Below the pieces are notes generated by a model. It made no database searches. It had not been told where the DNA came from and worked only from the letters and a program-made list of their open reading frames with translations. Position numbers and translations under genes: made by a program. Source: Saccoglossus kowalevskii (Eukaryota > Hemichordata > Enteropneusta > Harrimaniidae). From it: a DNA stretch of 38,757 nt. The DNA is taken from the NCBI RefSeq assembly GCF_000003605.2, contig NW_003134119.1, positions 1 through 38,757 on the forward strand. Direction: 5' to 3'. Positions 24,590 through 36,867 of the stretch are shown here, piece by piece; positions within the stretch are counted from its first letter, which is position 1, and every line of letters begins with the position of its first letter.

Positions 24590-24975
24590 CACTATATAAG
24601 GTATTACTAGCTACCCTGATTCTATAGTGCAATATGGTTTATTTACTGTCTAGTTGTTTCACACTATGTGTCTGCAGTACAGTAGATGACATTATAGTCA
24701 GTATATAAGGTATTAACAGCTACCCTGATTCTATAGTGTGATGTGATTTATCTACTGTCTAGTTGTTTCACACTATGTGTCTACAGTACAGTAGATGACA
24801 TTATAGTCACTATATATGGTATTAAGAGCTACCCTGATTCTATAGTGTAATGTGGTTTATCTACTGTCTAGTTGTTTCACACTATGTGTCTACAGTACAG
24901 TAGATGACATTATAGTCACTATATAAGGTATTAAGAGCTACCCTGATTCTATAGTGTAATGTGGTTTATCTACTG
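24590..24975 (+). repeat. Block K, copy 1
   Basis: ATTACTAGC, then TATAGTCAGTATATAAGG (24698 region), then two CTACAG monomers with TATCTAC and AAGAG. It recurs at +1308 bp (26006), again exactly 12 monomers, and at a further +4247 bp (30253). Private changes here are GTGATGTGATTTATC and CTATATATGG. Confidence 0.82.
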
Positions 24976-25719
24976 TCTAGTTGTTTCACACTATGTGTCT
25001 GCAGTACAGTAGATGACATTATAGTCACTGTATAAGGTATTAACAGCTACCCTGATTCTATAGTGCAATATGGTTTATTTACTGTCTAGTTGTTTCACAC
25101 TATGTGTCTGCAGTACAGTAGATGACATTATAGTCACTATATAAGGTATTAACAGCTACCCTGATTCTATAGAGTAATGTGGTTTATTTACTGTCTAGTT
25201 GTTTCGCACTATGTGTCTACAGTACAGAAGATGACATTATAGTCACTATATAAGGTATTATCAGCTACCCCGATTCTATAGTGCAATATGGTTTATTTAC
25301 TGTCTAGTTGTTGCACACTATGTGTCTACAGTACAGTAGATGACATTATAGTCACTATATAAGGTATTAACAGCTACCCCGATTCTAGAGTGCAATATGG
25401 TTTATTTACTGTCTAGTTGTTGCACACTATGTGTCTACAGTACAGTAGATGACATCATAGTCACTATATAAGGTATTAACTGCTACCCCGATTCTATAGT
25501 GCAATATGGTTTATTTACTGTCTAGTTGTTTCACACTATGTGTCTGCAGTACAGTAGATGACATTATAGTCACTATATAAGGTATTAATAGCTACCCTGA
25601 TTCTATAGTGTAATGTAGTTTATTTACTGTCTAGTTGTTTCACACTATGTGTCTACAGTACAGTAGATGACATTATAGTCACTATATAAGGTATTAACAG
25701 CTACCCTGATTCTATAGTG

Positions 25720-26300
25720 TAATGTGGTATATTTACTGTCTAGTTGTTTCACACTATGTGTCTACAGTACAGTAGATGACATTGTAGTCACTATATAAGG
25801 TATTAACAGCTACCCTGATTCTATAGTGTAATGTGGTTTATCTACTGTCTAGTTGTTTCACACTATGTGTCTACAGTACAGCAGATGACATTATAGTCAC
25901 TATATAAGGTATTACTAGCTACCCTGATTCTATAGTGCAATATGGTTTATTTACTGTCTAGTTGTTTCACACTATGTGTCTGCAGTACAGTAGATGACAT
26001 TATAGTCAGTATATAAGGTATTAACAGCTACCCTGATTCTATAGTGTAATGTGGTTTATCTACTGTCTAGTTGTTTCACACTATGTGTCTACAGTACAGT
26101 AGATGACATTATAGTCACTATATAAGGTATTAAGAGCTACCCTGATTCTATAGTGTAATGTGGTTTATCTACTGTCTAGTTGTTTCACACTATGTGTCTA
26201 CAGTACAGTAGATGACATTATAGTCACTATATAAGGTATTAAGAGCTACCCTGATTCTATAGTGTAATGTGGTTTATCTACTGTCTAGTTGTTTCACACT
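25720..26300 (+). repeat. Block K, copy 2
   Basis: GTGGTATATTTAC, CTACAGTACAGCAGATG (about 25885), ATTACTAGC, TCAGTATATAAGG (26006), then AAGAG monomers. It agrees with copy 3 over about 580 bp, longer than its match with copy 1. It breaks off at the 106-bp monomer at 26318. Confidence 0.82.
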
Positions 26301-29291
26301 ATGTGTCTACAGTACAGTAGATGTTATAGTCACTATATAAGGTATTAACAGCTACCCTAATTCTATAGTGTAATGTGGTTTATTTACTGTCTAGTTGTTT
26401 CACACTATGTGTCTACAGTACAGTATATGACATTATAGTCACTATATAAGGTATTAACAGCTACCCTGATTCTATAGTGTAATGTGGTTTATTTACTGTC
26501 TAGTTGTTTCACACTATGTGTCTGCAGTACAGTAGATGACATTATAGTCACTATATAAGGTATTAACAGCTACCCTGATTCTATAGTGTAATGTGGTTTA
26601 TCTACTGTCTAGCTGTTTCACACTATGTGTCTACAGTACAGTAGATGACATTATAGTCACTATATAAGGTATTATCAGCTACCCTGATTATATAGTGCAA
26701 TATGGTTAATTTACTGTCTAGTTGTTTCACACTATGTGTCTGCAGTACAGTAGATGACATTATAGTCACTATATAAGGTATTAACAGCTACCCTGATTCT
26801 ATAGAGTAATGTGGTTTATTTACTGTCTAGTTGTTTCACACTATGTGTCTACAGTACAGAAGATGACATTATAGTCACTATATAAGGTATTATCAGCTAC
26901 CCCGATTCTATAGTGCAATATGGTTTATTTACTGTCTAGTTGTTGCACACTATGTGTCTACAGGACAGTAGATGACATTATAGTCACTATATAAGGTATT
27001 AACAGCTACCCCGATTCTAGAGTGCAATATGGTTTATTTACTGTCTAGTTGTTGCACACTATGTGTCTACAGTACAGTAGATGACATTATAGTCACTATA
27101 TAAGGTATTAACAGCTACCCTGATTCTATAGTGTAATGTGGTTTATTTACTGTCTAGTTGTTTCACACTATGTGTCTACAGTACAGTAGATGACATTATA
27201 GTCACTATATAAGGTATTACTAGCTACCCTGATTCTATAGTGCAATATGGTTTATTTACTGTCTAGTTGTTTCACAATATGTGTCTACAGTACAGTAGAT
27301 GACATTATAGTCACTATATAAGGTATTATCAGCTACCCCGATTCTATAGTGCAATATGGTTTATTTACTGTCTAGTTGTTGCACACTATGTGTCTACAGT
27401 ACAGTAGATGACATTATAGTCACTATATAAGGTATTAACAGCTACCCCGATTCTAGAGTGCAATATGGTTTATTTACTGTCTAGTTGTTTCACACTATGT
27501 GTCTACAGTACAGTATATGACATTATAGTCACTATATAAGGTATTAACAGCTACCCTTATTCTATAGTGTAATGTGGTTTATTTACTGTCTAGTTGTTTC
27601 ACACTATGTGTCTACAGTACAGTATATGACATTATAGTCACTATATAAGATATTAACAGCTACCCTTATTCTATAGTGCAATATGGTTTATTTACTGTCT
27701 AGTTGTTTCACACTATGTGTCTGCAGTACAGTAGATGACATTATAGTCACTATATAAGGTATTAACAGCTACCCTGATTCTATAGAGTAATGTGGTTTAT
27801 TTACTGTCTAGTTGCTTCACACTATGTGTCTACAGTACAGAAGATGACATTATAGTCACTATATAAGTATTATCAGCTACCCCGATTCTATAGTGCAATA
27901 TGGGTTTATTTACTGTCTAGTTGTTGCACACTATGTGTCTACAGTACAGTAGATGACATTATAGTCACTATATAAGGTATTAACAGCTACCCCGATTCTA
28001 GAGTGCAATATGGTTTATTTAATGTCTAGTTGTTGCACACTATGTGTCTACAGTACAGTAGATGACATTATAGTCACTATATAAGGTATTAACAGCTACC
28101 CTGATTCTATAGTGTAATGTGGTTTATTTACTGTCTCGTTGTTTCACACTATGTGTCTACAGTACAGTAGATGACATTATAGTCACTATATAAGGTATTA
28201 ACAGCTACCCTGATTCTATAGTGTAATGTGGTTTATTTACTGTTTAGTTGTTTCACACTATGTGTCTACAGTACAGTAGATGACATTATAGTCACTATAT
28301 AATGTATTAACAGCTACCCTGATTCTATAGTGTAATGTGGTTTATTTACTGTCTAGTTGTTTCACACTATGTGTCTACAGTACAGTAGATGACATTATAG
28401 TCACTATATAAGGTATTAACAGCTACCCTGATTCTATAGTGTAATGTGGTTTATTTACTGTCTAGTTGTTTCACACTATGTGTCTGCAGTACAGTAGATG
28501 ACATTATAGTCACTATATAAGGTATTAACAGCTAACCTGATTCTATAGTGCAATATGGTTTATTTACTGTTTAGTTGTTTCACACTATGTGTCTGCAGTA
28601 CAGTAGATGACATTATAATCACTATATAAGGTATTAACAGCTACCCTGATTCTATAGTGTAATATGGTTTATTTACTGTCTAGTTGTTTCACACTATGTG
28701 TCTGCGGTACAGTAGATGACATTATAGTCACTATATAAGATATTATCAGCTACACCGATTCTATAGTGCAATGTGGTTTATTTACTGTTTAGTTGTTTCA
28801 CACTATGTGTCTGCAGTACAGTAGATGACATTATAGTCACTATATAAGTATTAACAGCTAACCTGATTCTATAGTGCAATATGGTTTATTTACTGTTTAG
28901 TTGTTTCACACTATGCGTCTACAGTACAGTAGATGACATTATAGTCACTATATAAGGTATTATCAACTACCCCGATTCTATAGTGCAATATGGTTTATTT
29001 ACTGTCTAGTTGTTGCACACTATGTGTCTGCAGTACAGTAGATGACATTATAGTCATTATATAAGGTATTAACCGCTACCCCGATTCTATAGTGTAATGT
29101 GGTTTATCTACTGTCTAGTTGTTTCACACTATGTGTCTGCAGTACAGTAGATGACATTATAGTCACTATATTAGGTATTAAGAGCTACCCTGATTCTATA
29201 GTGCAATATGGTTTATCTACTGTCTAGTTGTTTCACACTATGTGTCTGCGGTACAGTAGATGACATTATAGTCACTATATAAGGTATTAAC

Positions 29292-29567
29292 AGCTACCCT
29301 GATTCTATAGTGCAATATGGTTTATTTACTGTCTAGTTGTTGCACACTATGCGTCTACATTACATTATATGACATTATAGTCACTACATAAGGTAGTATC
29401 AGCTACCCTGATTCTATAGTGCAATATGGTTTATTTACTGTCTAGTTGTTGCACACTATGCGTCTACAGTACATTATATGACATTATAGTCACTATATAA
29501 GGTATTATCAACTACCCCGATTCTATAGTGCAATATGGTTTATTTACTGTCTAGTTGTTGCACACTA
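29292..29567 (+). repeat. Module T, copy 2
   Basis: Same pair as 10985-11260, with CACTACATAAGGTAGTATC at 29382 and TCAACTACCCC at 29508, a constant +18307 bp. Other ACATTATAT monomers lie at about 9840, 9950, 17480, 17590, 18790, 18900, 20535, 30885, 33270, 36745, 36970 and 37290. They are often in pairs and are always a small minority. Confidence 0.82.
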
Positions 29568-29966
29568 TGTGTCTACAGTACAGTAGATGACATTATAGTC
29601 ACTATATAAGGTATTAAGAGCTACCCTGATTCTATAGAGTAATGTGGTTTATCTACTGTCTAGTTGTTTCACACTATGTGTCTGCAGTACAGTAGATGAC
29701 ATTATAGTCACTGTATAAGGTATTAACAGCTACCCTGATTCTATAGCGTAATGTGGTTCATTTACTGTCTAGTTGTTTCACACTATGTGTCTACAGTACA
29801 GTAGATGACATTATAGTCACTATATAAGGTATTAACAGCTACCCTGATTCTATAGTGTAATGTGGTTTATTTACTGTCTAGTTGTTTCACACTATGTGTC
29901 TACAGTACAGTATATGACATTATAGTCACTATATAAGGTATTAACAGCTACCCTGATTCTATAGTG

Positions 29967-30547
29967 TAATGTGGTATATTTACTGTCTAGTTGTTTCACA
30001 CTATGTGTCTACAGTACAGTAGATGACATTATAGTCACTATATAAGGTATTAACAGCTACCCTGATTCTATAGTGTAATGTGGTTTATCTACTGTCTAGT
30101 TGTTTCACACTATGTGTCTACAGTACAGCAGATGACATTATAGTCACTATATAAGGTATTACTAGCTACCCTGATTCTATAGTGCAATATGGTTTATTTA
30201 CTGTCTAGTTGTTTCACACTATGTGTCTGCAGTACAGTAGATGACATTATAGTCAGTATATAAGGTATTAACAGCTACCCTGATTCTATAGTGTAATGTG
30301 GTTTATCTACTGTCTAGTTGTTTCACACTATGTGTCTACAGTACAGTAGATGACATTATAGTCACTATATAAGGTATTAAGAGCTACCCTGATTCTATAG
30401 TGTAATGTGGTTTATCTACTGTCTAGTTGTTTCACACTATGTGTCTACAGTACAGTAGATGACATTATAGTCACTATATAAGGTATTAAGAGCTACCCTG
30501 ATTCTATAGTGTAATGTGGTTTATCTACTGTCTAGTTGTTTCTCACT
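29967..30547 (+). repeat. Block K, copy 3
   Basis: Same order as copy 2 at +4247 bp, with CAGCAGATG at about 30127 and TCAGTATATA at 30253. It continues with CACTGTATAAGG and module-M-like monomers. It is preceded by a block D-like string that begins with TATAGCGTAATG at 29743. Confidence 0.82.
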
Positions 30548-30914
30548 ATGTGTCTGCAGTACAGTAGATGACATTATAGTCACTGTATAAGGTATTAACA
30601 GCTACCCAGATTCTATAGTGCAATATGGTTTATTTACTGTCTAGTTGTTTCACACTATGTGTCTGCAGTACAGTAGATGACATTATAGTCACTATATAAA
30701 GTATTAACAGCTACCCTGATTCTATAGAGTAATGTGGTTTATTTACTGTCTAGTTGTTTCACACTATGTGTCTGTAGTACAGTAGATGACATTATTAGTC
30801 ACTGTATAAGGGTATCAACAGCTACCCTGATTCTATAGTGCAATATGGTTTATTTACTGTCTAGTTGTTGCACATTATGCGTCTACATTACATTATACGA
30901 CATTATAGTCACTA

Positions 30915-31600
30915 TATAAGGTATTATCAGCTACCCCGATTCTATAGTGCTATATGGTTTATTTACTGTCTAGTTGTTTCACACTATGTGTCTGCAGTAC
31001 AGTAGATGACATTATAGTCACTATATAAGGTATTAACAGCTACACTGATTCTATAGTGTAATGTGGTTGTCTAGTTGTTTCACACTATGTGTCTACAGTA
31101 CAGTAGATGACATTATAGTCACTATATAAGGTATTAATAGCTACCCAGATTCTATAGTGTAATGTGGTTTATCTACTGTCTAGTTGTTTCACACTATGTG
31201 TCTGCAGTACAGTAGATGACATTATAGTCACTATATAAGGTATTAACAGCTACCCTGATTCTGTAGTGTAATGTGGTTTATCTACTGTCTAGTTGTTTCA
31301 CACTATGTGTCTACAGTACAGTAGATGACATTATAGTCACTATATAAGGTATTATCAGCTACCCTGATTATATAGTGCAATATGGAGTATTTACTGTCTA
31401 GTTGTTTCACACTATGTGTCTGCAGTACAGTAGATGACATTATAGTCACTATATAAGGTATTACTAGCTACCCTGATTCTATAGTGCAATATAGTTTATT
31501 TACTCTCTAGTTGTTTCACACTATGTGTCTGCAGTACAGTAGATGACATTATAGTCACTATATAAGGTATTAACAGCTACCCTGATTCTATAGTGTAATA
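30915..31600 (+). repeat. Block B, copy 3
   Basis: The right two-thirds of block B. It lies 22124 bp from copy 2 before position 31066 and 22116 bp after it, because of an 8-bp deletion there. GCTACACTG (31038), GGAGTATTTAC (31385) and TTTACTCTCTAG (31501 region) are all present. To its left is a monomer with two single-base insertions (ATTATTAGTC and AAGGGTATC, near 30800). Next to that is an ACATTATACGAC monomer also found at about 9840. Confidence 0.85.
31050..31080 (+). repeat. Shortened 101-bp monomer (8-bp deletion)
   Basis: At about 31064 the monomer reads GTGGTTGTCTAG instead of GTGGTTTATCTACTGTCTAG, losing the 8 bases TATCTACT or an equivalent register. This is the largest internal deletion I found in the array. 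It removes the left arm of the 9-bp inverted repeat and is private to block B copy 3. Confidence 0.85.
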
Positions 31601-31735
31601 TGGTTTATTTACTGTCTAGTTGTTGCACACTATGTGTCTGCAGTACAGTAGATGACATTATAGTCACTATATAAGGTATTAACAGCTACCCTGATTCTAT
31701 AGTGTAATGTGGTTTATTTACTGTCTAGTTGCTTC

Positions 31736-33156
31736 ACACTATGTGTCTGCAGTACAGTAGATGACATTATAGTCACTATATAAGGTATTAATAGCTACCC
31801 TGATTCTATAGTGCAATATGGTTTATTTACTGTCTAGTTGTTTCACTCTATGTGTCTACAGTACAGTAGATGACATTATAGTCACTATAGAAGGTATTAA
31901 CAGCTACCCTGATTCTATAGTGTAATGTGGTTTATTTACTGTTTAGTTGTTACACACTATGTGTCTGCAGTACAGTAGATGACATTATAGTCACTATATA
32001 AGGTATTAACAGCTACCCTGATTCTATAGTGTAATGTGGTTTATTTACTGTTTAGTTGTTTCACACTATGTGTCTGCAGTACAGTAGATGACATTATAGT
32101 CACTATATAAGGTATTAACCGCTACCCTGATTCTATAGTGCAATATGGTTTATTTACTGTCTAGTTGTTTCACACTATGTGTCTGCAGTACAGTAGATGA
32201 CATTATAGTCACTATATAAGGTATTAACAGCTACCCTGATTCTATAGAGTAATGTGGTTTATTTACTGTCTAGTTGTATCACACTATGTGTCTACAGTAC
32301 AGAAGATGACATTATAGTCGCTATATAAGGTATTAATAGCTACCCTGATTCTATAGTGTAATGTAGTTTATTTACTGTCTAGTTGTTTCACACTATGTGT
32401 CTACAGTACAGTAGATGACATTATAGTCACTATATAAGGTATTAACAGCTACCCTGATTCTATAGTGTAATGTGGTTTATCTACTGTCTAGTTGTTTCAC
32501 AATATGTGTCTACAGTACAGTAGATGACATTATAGTCACTATATAAGGTATTAAGAGCTACCCTGATTCTATAGTGTAATGTGGTTTATCTACTGTCTAG
32601 TTGTTTCACACTATGTGTCTGCAGCACAGTAGATGACATTATAGTCACTGTATAATGTATTAACAGCTACCCTGATTCTATAGTGTAATGTGGTTAATTT
32701 ACTGTCTAGTTGTTTCACACTATGTGTCTACAGTACAGAAGATGACATTATAGTCACTATATAAGGTATTATTAGCTACCCCGATTCTATAGTGCAATAT
32801 GGTTTATTTACTGTCTAGTTGTTGCACACTATGTGTCCACAGTACAGTAGATGACATTATAGTCACTATATAAGGTATTAACAGCTACCCCGATTCTATA
32901 GTGCAATATGATTTACTGTCTAGTTGTTGCACACTATGTGTCTACAGTACAGTAGATGACATTATACTCACTATATAAGGTATTAACAGCTACCCCGATT
33001 CTATAGTGCAATATGGTTTGTTTACTGTCTAGTTGTTTCACACTATGTGTCTGCAGTACAGTAGATGACATTATAGTCACTATATAAGGTATTAATAGCT
33101 ACCCTGATTCTATAGTGTAATGTAGTTTATTTACTGTCTAGTTGTTTCACACTATG
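31736..33156 (+). repeat. Block G, copy 2
   Basis: All markers of copy 1 at +9906 bp: TCTATG 31847, GTATCACAC 32277 region, TCCACAG 32837 region and ATATGATTTACTG 32906. Differences are few (for example CTAGTTGTTTC here against CTAGTAGTTTC near 22257), so the copies are about 99% identical by eye. It leads straight into block H copy 2. Confidence 0.92.
32900..32916 (+). repeat. 105-bp monomer, copy 2 (4-bp deletion)
   Basis: Same 4-base loss as at 22994-23010. It is absent from the rearranged third copy of block G, where the monomers that should carry it have been deleted. Confidence 0.85.
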
Positions 33157-33172
33157 TGTCTGCAGTACAGTA

Positions 33173-33548
33173 TATGACATTATAGTCACTATATAAGGTA
33201 TTATCAGCTACCCTGATTCCATAGTGTAATGTGGTTTATCTACTGTCTAGTTGTTTCACACTATGCGTCTACAGTACATTATATGACATTATAGTCACTA
33301 TATAAGGTATTAACATCTACCCTGATCATATAGTGCAATATGGTTAATTTACTGTTTAGTTGTTTCACAATATGTGTCTACAGTACAGTAGATGACATTA
33401 TAGGCGATATATAAGGTATTATCAGCTACCCCGATTCTATAGTGCAATATGGTTCATTTACTGTGTAGTTGTTGCACACTATGTGTCTACAGTACAGTAG
33501 ATGACATTATAGTCACTATATAAGGTATTATCAGCTACCCCGATTCTA
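33173..33548 (+). repeat. Block H, copy 2
   Basis: TGATTCCATAG at 33214, GATCATATAG near 33324 and GGCGATATA at 33404, all +12733 bp from copy 1. It has CACAATATG where copy 1 has CACACTATG, a change shared with copy 3, so copies 2 and 3 are the closer pair. Confidence 0.88.
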
Positions 33549-33770
33549 TAGTGCAATATGGTTTATTTACTGTCTAGTTGTTGCACACTATGTGTCTGCA
33601 GTACAGTAGATGACATCATAGTCACTATATAAGGTATTAACAGCTACCCTGATTCTATAGTGCAATATGGTTTATTTACTGTTTAGTTGTTTCACACTAT
33701 GTGTCTGCAGTACAGTAGATGACATTATAGTCACTACATAAGGTATTATCAGCTACCCCGATTCTATAGT

Positions 33771-34934
33771 GCAATATGGTTTATTTACTGTCTAGTTGTT
33801 TCACACTATGTGTCTGCAGTACAGTAGATGACATTATAGTCACTATATAAGGTATTAACAGCTACCTGATTCTATAGTGTAATGTGGTTTATCTACTATC
33901 TAGTTGTTTCACACTATGTGTCTACAGTACAGTAGATGACATTATAGTCACTATATAAGGTATTAAGAGCTACCCTGATTCTATAGTGTAATGTGGTTTA
34001 TTTACTGTCTAGTTGTTTCACACTATGTGTCTGCAGTACAGTAGATGACATTATAGTCACTGTATAAGGTATTAACAGCTACCCTGATTCTATAGTGTAA
34101 TGTGGTTCATTTACTGTCTAGTTGTTTCACACTATGTGTCTACAGTACAGTAGATGTTATAGTCACTATATAAGGTATTAACAGCTACCCTAATTCTATA
34201 GTGTAATATGGTTTATTTACTGTCTAGTTGTTTCACACTATGTGTCTACAGTACAGTAGATGACATTATAGTCACTATATAAGGTATTAAGAGCTACCCT
34301 GATTCTATAGTGCAATATGGTTTATTTACTGTCTAGTTGTTTCACACTATGTGTCTGCAGTACAGTAGATGACATTATAGTCACTGTATAAGGTATTAAC
34401 AGCTACCCTGATTCTATAGTGTAATGTGGTTCATTTACTGTCTAGTTGTTTCACACTATGTGTCTACAGTACAGTAGATGTTATAGTCACTATATAAGGT
34501 ATTAACAGCTACCCTAATTCTATAGTGTAATGTGGTTTATTTACTGTCTAGTTGTTTCACACTATGTGTCTACAGTACAGTATATGACATTATAGTCACT
34601 ATATAAGGTATTAACAGCTACCCTGATTCTATAGTGTAATGTGGTTTATTTACTGTCTAGTTGTTTCACACTATGTGTCTGCAGTACAGTAGATGACATT
34701 ATAGTCACTATATAAGGTATTAACAGCTACCCTGATTCTATAGTGTAATGTGGTTTATTTACTGTTTAGTTGTTTCACACTATGTGTCTGCAGTACAGTA
34801 GATGACATTATAGTCACTATATAAGGTATTAACAGCTCCCCTGATTCTATAGTGTAATGTAGTTTATTTACTGTCTAGTTGTTTCACACTATGTGTCTAC
34901 AGTACAGTAGATGACATTATAGTCACTATATAAG
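33771..34934 (+). repeat. Block I, copy 2, with a three-monomer insertion
   Basis: CTACTATCTAG (33892), AGATGTTATAG (34153), a second AGATGTTATAG (34477) and GCTCCCCTG (34835). Relative to 20820-21660 it has gained three monomers by re-duplicating the segment around the short monomer, giving two copies 324 bp apart. A one-base loss (GCTACCTGATT) lies near 33865. Confidence 0.86.
34151..34160 (+). repeat. 106-bp monomers (3-bp deletion), five occurrences
   Basis: AGATGTTATAG replaces AGATGACATTATAG, losing ACA. It occurs here and at 21201, 26318, 34475 and 35453. Each time it is followed by CCCTAATTC instead of CCCTGATTC in the same monomer. The two linked changes mark a single origin spread by segmental copying within the right half of the window. 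None is seen left of 21 kb. TAGATGTTATTATAG at about 1029 is different: it is a full-length monomer with substitutions. Confidence 0.85.
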
Positions 34935-35039
34935 GTATTAACAGCTACCCTGATTCTATAGTGTAATGTGGTTTATTTACTGTTTAGTTGTTTCACACTA
35001 TGTGTCTGCAGTACAGTAGATGACATTATAGTCACTATA

Positions 35040-36680
35040 TAAGGTATTAATAGCTACCCTGATTCTATAGTGCAATATGGTTTATTTACTGTCTAGTTGT
35101 TTTACTCTATGTGTCTACAGTACAGTAGATGACATTGTAGTCACTATAGAAGGTATTAACAGCTACCCTGATTCTATAGTGTAATGTGGTTTATTTACTG
35201 TTTAGTTGTTACACACTATGTGTCTGCAGTACAGTAGATGACATTATAGTCACTATATAAGGTATTAACAGCTACCCTGATTCTATAGTGTAATGTGGTT
35301 TATTTACTCTTTAGTTGTTTCACACTATGTGTCTGCAGTACAGTAGATGACATTATAGTCACTATATAAGGTATGAACCGCTACCCTGATTCTATAGTGC
35401 AATATGGTTTATTTACTGTCTAGTTGTTTCACACTATGTGTCTACAGTACAGTAGATGTTATAGTCACTATATAAGGTATTAACAGCTACCCTAATTCTA
35501 TAGTGTAATGTGGTTTATTTACTGTCTAGTTGTTTCACACTATGTGTCTGCAGTACAGTAGATGACATTATAGTCACTATATAAGGTATTAACAGCTACC
35601 CTGATTCTATAGAGTAATGTGGTTTATTTACTGTCTAGTTGTTTCACACTATGTGTCTACAGTACAGAAGATGACATTATAGTCACTATATAAGGTATTA
35701 TCAGCTACCCCGATTCTATAGTGCAATATGGTTTATTTACTGTCTAGTTGTTGCACACTATGTGTCTACAGTACAGTAGATGACATTATAGTCACTATAT
35801 AAGGTATTAACAGCTACCCCAATTCTAGAGTGCAATATGGTTTATTTACTGTCTAGTTGTTGCACACTATGTGTCTGCAGTACAGTAGATGACATTATAG
35901 TCACTATATAAGGTATTAAGAGCTACCCTGATTCTATAGAGTAATGTGGTTTATTTACTGTCTAGTTGTATCACACTATGTGTCTACAGTACAGAAGATG
36001 ACATTATAGTCGCTATATAAGGAATTAATAGCTACCCTGATTCTATAGTGTAATGTAGTTTATTTACTGTCTAGTATTTCACACTATGTGTCTACAGTAC
36101 AGTAGATGACATTATAGTCACTATATAAGGTATTAACAGCTACCCTGATTCTATAGTGTAATGTGGTTTATCTACTGTCTAGTTGTTTCACAATATGTGT
36201 CTACAGTACAGTAGATGACATTATAGTCACTATATAAGGTATTAAGAGCTACCCTGATTCTATAGTGTAATGTGGTTTATCTACAGTCTAGTTGTTTCAC
36301 ACTATGTGTCTGCAGCACAGTAGATGACATTATAGTCACTGTATAATGTATTAACAGCTACCCTGATTCTATAGTGTAATGTGGTTAATTTACTGTCTAG
36401 TTGTTTCACACTATGTGCCTACAGTACAGTAGATGACATTATACTCACTATATAAGGTATTAACAGCTACCCCGATTCTATAGTGCAATATGGTTTGTTT
36501 ACTGTCTAGTTGTTTCACACTATGTGTCTGCAGTACAGTAGATGACATTATAGTCACTATATAAGGTATTAATAGCTACCCTGATTCTATAGTGTAATGT
36601 AGTTTATTTACTGTCTAGTTGTTTCACACTATGTGTCTACAGTACAGTAGAAGACATTATATTCACTATATAAGGTATTA
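35040..36680 (+). repeat. Block G, copy 3 (rearranged)
   Basis: Markers of block G appear but with shifted offsets from copy 1: TTTTACTCTATG (35101) at +13164; GTTGTATCACAC (35969 region) at +13598; ATACTCAC (36441) and AGAAGACATTATATTC (36649) at +13383. About four extra monomers lie in the middle, including a 106-bp one at 35453. About two monomers, those with TCCACAG and the 105-bp deletion, are missing further on. It also has CTAGTATTTCAC, a loss of two bases near 36073. Confidence 0.82.
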
Positions 36681-36867
36681 TCAGCTACCCCGATTCTATA
36701 GTGCAATATGGTTTATTTACTGTCTAGTTGTTTCACACTATGTCTCTACAGTACATTATATGACATTATAGTCACTATATAAGGTATTAACAGCTACCCT
36801 GATTCTATAGTGTAATGTGGTTTATTTACTGTCTAGTTGTTGCACACTATGTGTCTGCAGTACAGTA

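Larger units (their letters stand above)
33160..36855 (+). repeat. Composite super-unit H-I-G, about 3.7 kb (34 monomers)
   Basis: Block H, block I and block G follow each other here, and block H begins again at 36.87 kb, giving a 3695-bp period. The order H, I, G is also seen at 20.4-23.25 kb. The end of the unit, G running into H, is seen at 31.74-33.2 kb and again at 36.7-36.9 kb. Three successive but unequal versions of one higher-order unit can thus be traced. Repeat numbers inside them differ by whole monomers, as unequal exchange would produce. Confidence 0.8.
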
